Below are positions 60,767-64,000 of a stretch of 64,000 nucleotides of DNA, piece after piece; the stretch's first letter is position 1; each line of letters starts with the position of its first letter. The DNA lies in assembly GCA_023853785.1 (NCBI GenBank), contig JAJIRX010000569.1, positions 248,001-312,000 on the forward strand, given 5' to 3'. This DNA is from Psilocybe azurescens. Its lineage: Eukaryota; Basidiomycota; Agaricomycetes; Agaricales; Agrocybaceae. Below the pieces are notes generated by a model. The model saw only the letters and a program-made list of their open reading frames with translations. It ran no database searches and was not told where the DNA came from. The position numbers and the translations under genes are program-made.

Positions 60767-61994
60767 GATCCAAATAATGAGATATGCACTAGAAGGGGCG
60801 GTTAAAGACGAATAGAGCTCCCTGCATTGCCGGTGGGACGAAGATTAAATAGGGGACAGATGCGGAGAAGCCTTAATATAAACTCCGGGAACTATGACCA
60901 TGAAACTATGCCGTCCTCTGAGATAGTCAGGCCCCGTGAAGGGGGAAGGATAGCATGGCGCATGTGTGACTAAGACCAGATGAGAACGAGGTACACAAGG
61001 CAACCATATGCGACCAAGGGTTGATAAGTCCACAGCAGTCCGGCTTTGGGTTCTCATCAACCGGCATCGGCGTAAACTGCCTAAGTTTAAAAGACGAACA
61101 TATGCGTACTTCATTACAGTGCACACAGATCTCGAAACTCGGACATACAATGTTGACAATGAATTTCAGACTCTCTTGGAAGCCGCCGGGTTCGGTTGAA
61201 TGAAACATGCAAGCTTCGGATGTGGGTATGCAGCTGTATGTGGACCTTCTACGATCTGTGAGTCTCGCATGGGCGGATATGAATAGTATATACCATTCGC
61301 GTGGTGTGCTCCAAATACGAGCTATTCACGGTGATGGTGGATGCGCAGAGTAATGGACCAACAAAATTCTCACGAAGCATCCAGTCAACTTGCGCTTCGC
61401 TCACACAGCGATGTGTCTTTTGCGGCGTTTGCCAAGGTAGTTTCAAAAATAGACGCCTCGCTGCCCGTGATTGCAAAATTTTTATAGATGTAATAAGAAT
61501 GCGAATTTCGGCTTAGTTTATTTGCAGAACGTTCGTATGTATGATGCATCGAGTAAACGTCGCTCCATTCCAGACTCGAGGGTCGCCATGGGATGCACGA
61601 TCGAGGACTAATAGCACCTCAACCCATGTGGATGGTAGCCTTCATTCGCAGAGAAATCAGGCAGGTGCACGATCCAATGCCAGAGCATATGGCACAGAGC
61701 ACGATGGCGAACAGTGATTGCGACGAAGTCGACGGAAGTAACGTCCAAGTCAAGTCGAAGCTTTCAATCACACTTACGAGAGTCTAGCGAATACATAAGA
61801 ACTTCGCGTCTGTATGGCACCATGATCTCGCGGGTCGGATTTCCGAGAAAATTCGCAGGATGATGAAAGTGTATACAAATAGAAGCCCGGGAGAATGGAT
61901 TATATAAAATGTTTGAAAAGAAATGAGTTCATACACGAAAAAAGCAAGTAAATGACGAATAATACAGTAGTTGTGAGAAACAGGGAAATAATAA
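60767..61994. other. Intergenic, no gene recognised
   Basis: 1.2 kb between the start of arrestin-like 2 and the 3' end of the nucleoporin gene. Short ORFs on both strands lack family features or matching splice sites. 61870-61990 is AT-rich and likely the nucleoporin 3' UTR. Confidence 0.45.
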
Positions 61995-64000
61995 TTACTG
62001 ATCAGCACCAGGTGGTCGTCTGACAGGAGTATTCGAGCGAGCCGCAGGCTCTGCTGGTTTAAGACGTTTTGCAAGGGAATCCTCGGTGGATGCCGTTGGC
62101 TCTTCACGAGGCCTCTTGGCTGCACCCATAATGGAAACTCCGCCACTTATTGGTGCTGTAGGCGGGGGTCTCACAGGAGCAGTTCGCAAAGGAACTCCAC
62201 GACCAGCTCCTAGAGGAGGACCTCCTCTTCCTAAGCCGCGCACGGCCCCTCCTCTTCCGCCTAGAGCCCCTGCCATTGCCGGATTCGTCGCCTGAGGTCT
62301 CCGTGGAAGGTTGGCTGCATTAGTATTGGCAGCAGCAGCAGCAGCATTAGCAGCGGGACCAGCAGGCACCGGTCGCGGTTGAGGAGCATTAGCAGGAGGT
62401 TGCGCAGCTGGAGTTGTTGTTGTAGCAGGAGACGTAGCAGCGTTGGGTCCCGTTGGTGGCACCGCAACAGAAGCAGCAGGGGCGGACGGTGGTGGCAAAA
62501 CAATCCCTTGAGACTGCCAATCTTGAATCTGCGCTTCAAGATCCTTGACTCTCTTCTGTGCTTTCACCAATTGAGAGTCTTTCAGCTTTCCTTTTGTCGC
62601 CGCCTCCATACGTCCGCGATCAACAGCGGAAGCAATTTCAATGACATGCTGAGCCTCCAGATCTTTCTTGAATTTGGCAAGTGCAGCGTCAATTGCGGCT
62701 TGTTGTTCTTTGGGATCTGTGGTGGACTGAGGTGGAAGTTGCGATTGGAGAGCCTCCTTCACAGCGGTCTCAATACGAGTTTTCAACTCGGCTTCATGCT
62801 TAGCCTTGAGTTGTTCTTCCAGCACACGCAGTTCCTCGGCATGGCGTCTCGCAAGCTCCTCTTGAGCAGAAGCGTCTGCACCGCCAGCTAAGCCAGCCTT
62901 CGCCTTCTCGACTTCGGTGACGAGTGCAGCTTGTTTCTCCGCATCGGCAGCTTTGATTTTCATCAAATCTTGGATACGAGCTTGGAATTTGTCCTGTGTT
63001 CGAGTTTAGAAAACCATAAAGACACAATTGAACAATATTCTCACGTTCTGGAACTTGATGCTTCTGCTCTCGTTAATGGCTTTCTGGACTTCGGTAGTAG
63101 CATTCTGCAACACAATCAGAATGATTTACAGCTTGCCAACCAAGAATACAAACCTTGAGTTTTTCCAGTGCCTCGTCTCGCGCTTGTATGAGTTGGGTCT
63201 TTTCAGCTTCCCAGTTGGCCGGTGTACTAGCTGCGTCGGTAGTCGCTGCGGGGGTGCTTTACTCCAAGCCTCTTTCTCAGCAAGCAATTTATCGCGTTCT
63301 GCTCTTAAAGTCGTCTAAAAGCACTCTTAGCTCACTCCCCATTACTTAAAGAACTTGGCTTACGAGGAGTGCATTTTGCTTCTGCAGTTCTTCAGCCTGG
63401 GTAGCAGACGCTGGGGCAGCCTCAAGTTTCGATGTCTTCAGGGCATTGTTTTCTTGCTCCAGTGTGGCGACCTTTGCCTCGAGTTGTCGTTTTTCTTCCG
63501 TCAACATCGACTTTTGAGAGTTAAGTTCACCCAATTTGGCCTTGAACCCTTGCGTATTCTTAGTGGAGCTCTCTCTGTGAGCTCGGAGGTTTGTCTCCAA
63601 GGCGTCAATCTGTGATACGATATGTTGTTCAGAATGTCTTCACGTCTCGAGAGCAAAATAATGCTTGCCCTAGTGGACAGAGTTGCGATTTCTGCTTCTT
63701 TCTCCTTGACCTTCTCGTCAGACGAGGAAGAGGCAGTCTTCAGCTGTGTGATCTCATCTTTGAGAGCCTGAACCTCCGATGGGTCGATTCGGTCGTACTT
63801 GTAGAAGCAAATTAGTGAAAAATATTATTTGATAAGACATTAAAAATATACCTTGCTGAGGAGCTGCGTGTTCCTCTCTTGCCATCTTCTCGATTCCTGC
63901 TCAAGGCGCTGCATTTGCCCCCTCGTGACCTCAAGTTCTGCTTGCGCAGAACGCGCTTGCTCTTTAGCAGGTTCGAGTTCTTGAGAAAGTTGATTGAGTT
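61995..64000 (-). CDS. Nucleoporin Tpr/Mlp-like, C-terminal part (5' end outside window)
   Basis: Nuclear basket protein that holds mRNA quality control and chromatin at the pore. Only the 3' part is present; the gene continues past 64000. Long coiled coil with heptad-rich segments: ETNLRAHRESSTKNTQGFKA, KRQLEAKVATLEQENNALKT, ELARRHAEELRVLEEQLKAK, LVKAQKRVKDLEAQIQDWQS. Then an Ala/Pro/Thr-rich tail, an Arg/Gly patch (GGRGGAVRGLGRGG), and two basic clusters (AAKRPREEP, LAKRLKPAEP) that can serve as nuclear localisation signals. Stop at 61995-61997. Introns near 63000, 63110, 63320, 63620 and 63800. The architecture matches Mlp1/Tpr C-termini. Confidence 0.8.

Noticed and set aside
60927..61208. 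Cys-containing 93-codon minus-strand ORF upstream of arrestin-like 2
   Set aside because: No splice partners, no domain, and it competes with the arrestin promoter region.

Overview
The window looks like nuclear DNA of a filamentous basidiomycete, probably an Agaricomycete. Coding regions are cut by many short GT..AG introns of about 50-70 nt, genes lie on both strands without operons, and several families are typical of that group: a CreA/Mig1 repressor with the [14 protein letters not shown] tail block, an OTT_1508-like deaminase, fungal arrestin-like proteins, membrane-anchored A1 aspartic proteases and EHN-type epoxide hydrolases. I saw no rRNA, tRNA, CRISPR or intact mobile element.

Layout. 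0-2.1 kb: only weak hypothetical coding signals. 2.7-3.8 kb: heme oxygenase. 4.1-9.0 kb: two divergent aspartic proteases, each with a C-terminal membrane anchor, sharing an 0.88 kb promoter. 9.7-11.2 kb: arrestin-like protein. 12.0-13.0 kb: two-pass membrane protein. 14.4-16.4 kb: dynactin p62. 16.6-18.9 kb: a family B DNA polymerase fragment that keeps the exonuclease domain and has no palm. 20.0-25.5 kb: two tandem epoxide hydrolases around an opposite-strand deaminase. 25.7-28.9 kb: divergent thioesterase and DHHC palmitoyltransferase. 29.9-33.3 kb: ergothioneine synthase Egt1. 33.5-34.9 kb: severin-type gelsolin. 35.1-38.7 kb: decayed amino-acid permease and diverged ER cyclophilin. 39.0-42.9 kb: divergent X-family DNA polymerase with a mitochondrial-type presequence, and SNF5. 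45.7-48.4 kb: CreA, with large intergenic spaces on both sides. 52.7-55.5 kb: WD40 protein. 56.3-57.9 kb: queuosine salvage protein. 58.3-58.8 kb: small conserved-looking protein. 59.0-60.8 kb: second arrestin-like gene. 62.0-64.0 kb: C-terminal part of a Tpr/Mlp nucleoporin that runs off the window.

These are mostly unrelated housekeeping and regulatory genes; I see no single pathway cluster. The strongest general observation is technical but matters for every gene model: at least eleven conserved reading frames change frame at short single-base runs, and each is restored by one base more or less in the run. That suggests homopolymer-length errors in the assembly. The most interesting biological points are the X-family polymerase (mitochondrial-type leader plus an altered catalytic aspartate pair), the exonuclease-only family B polymerase fragment, the D-C-G active-site change in one protease, and the deaminase nested between duplicated epoxide hydrolases.
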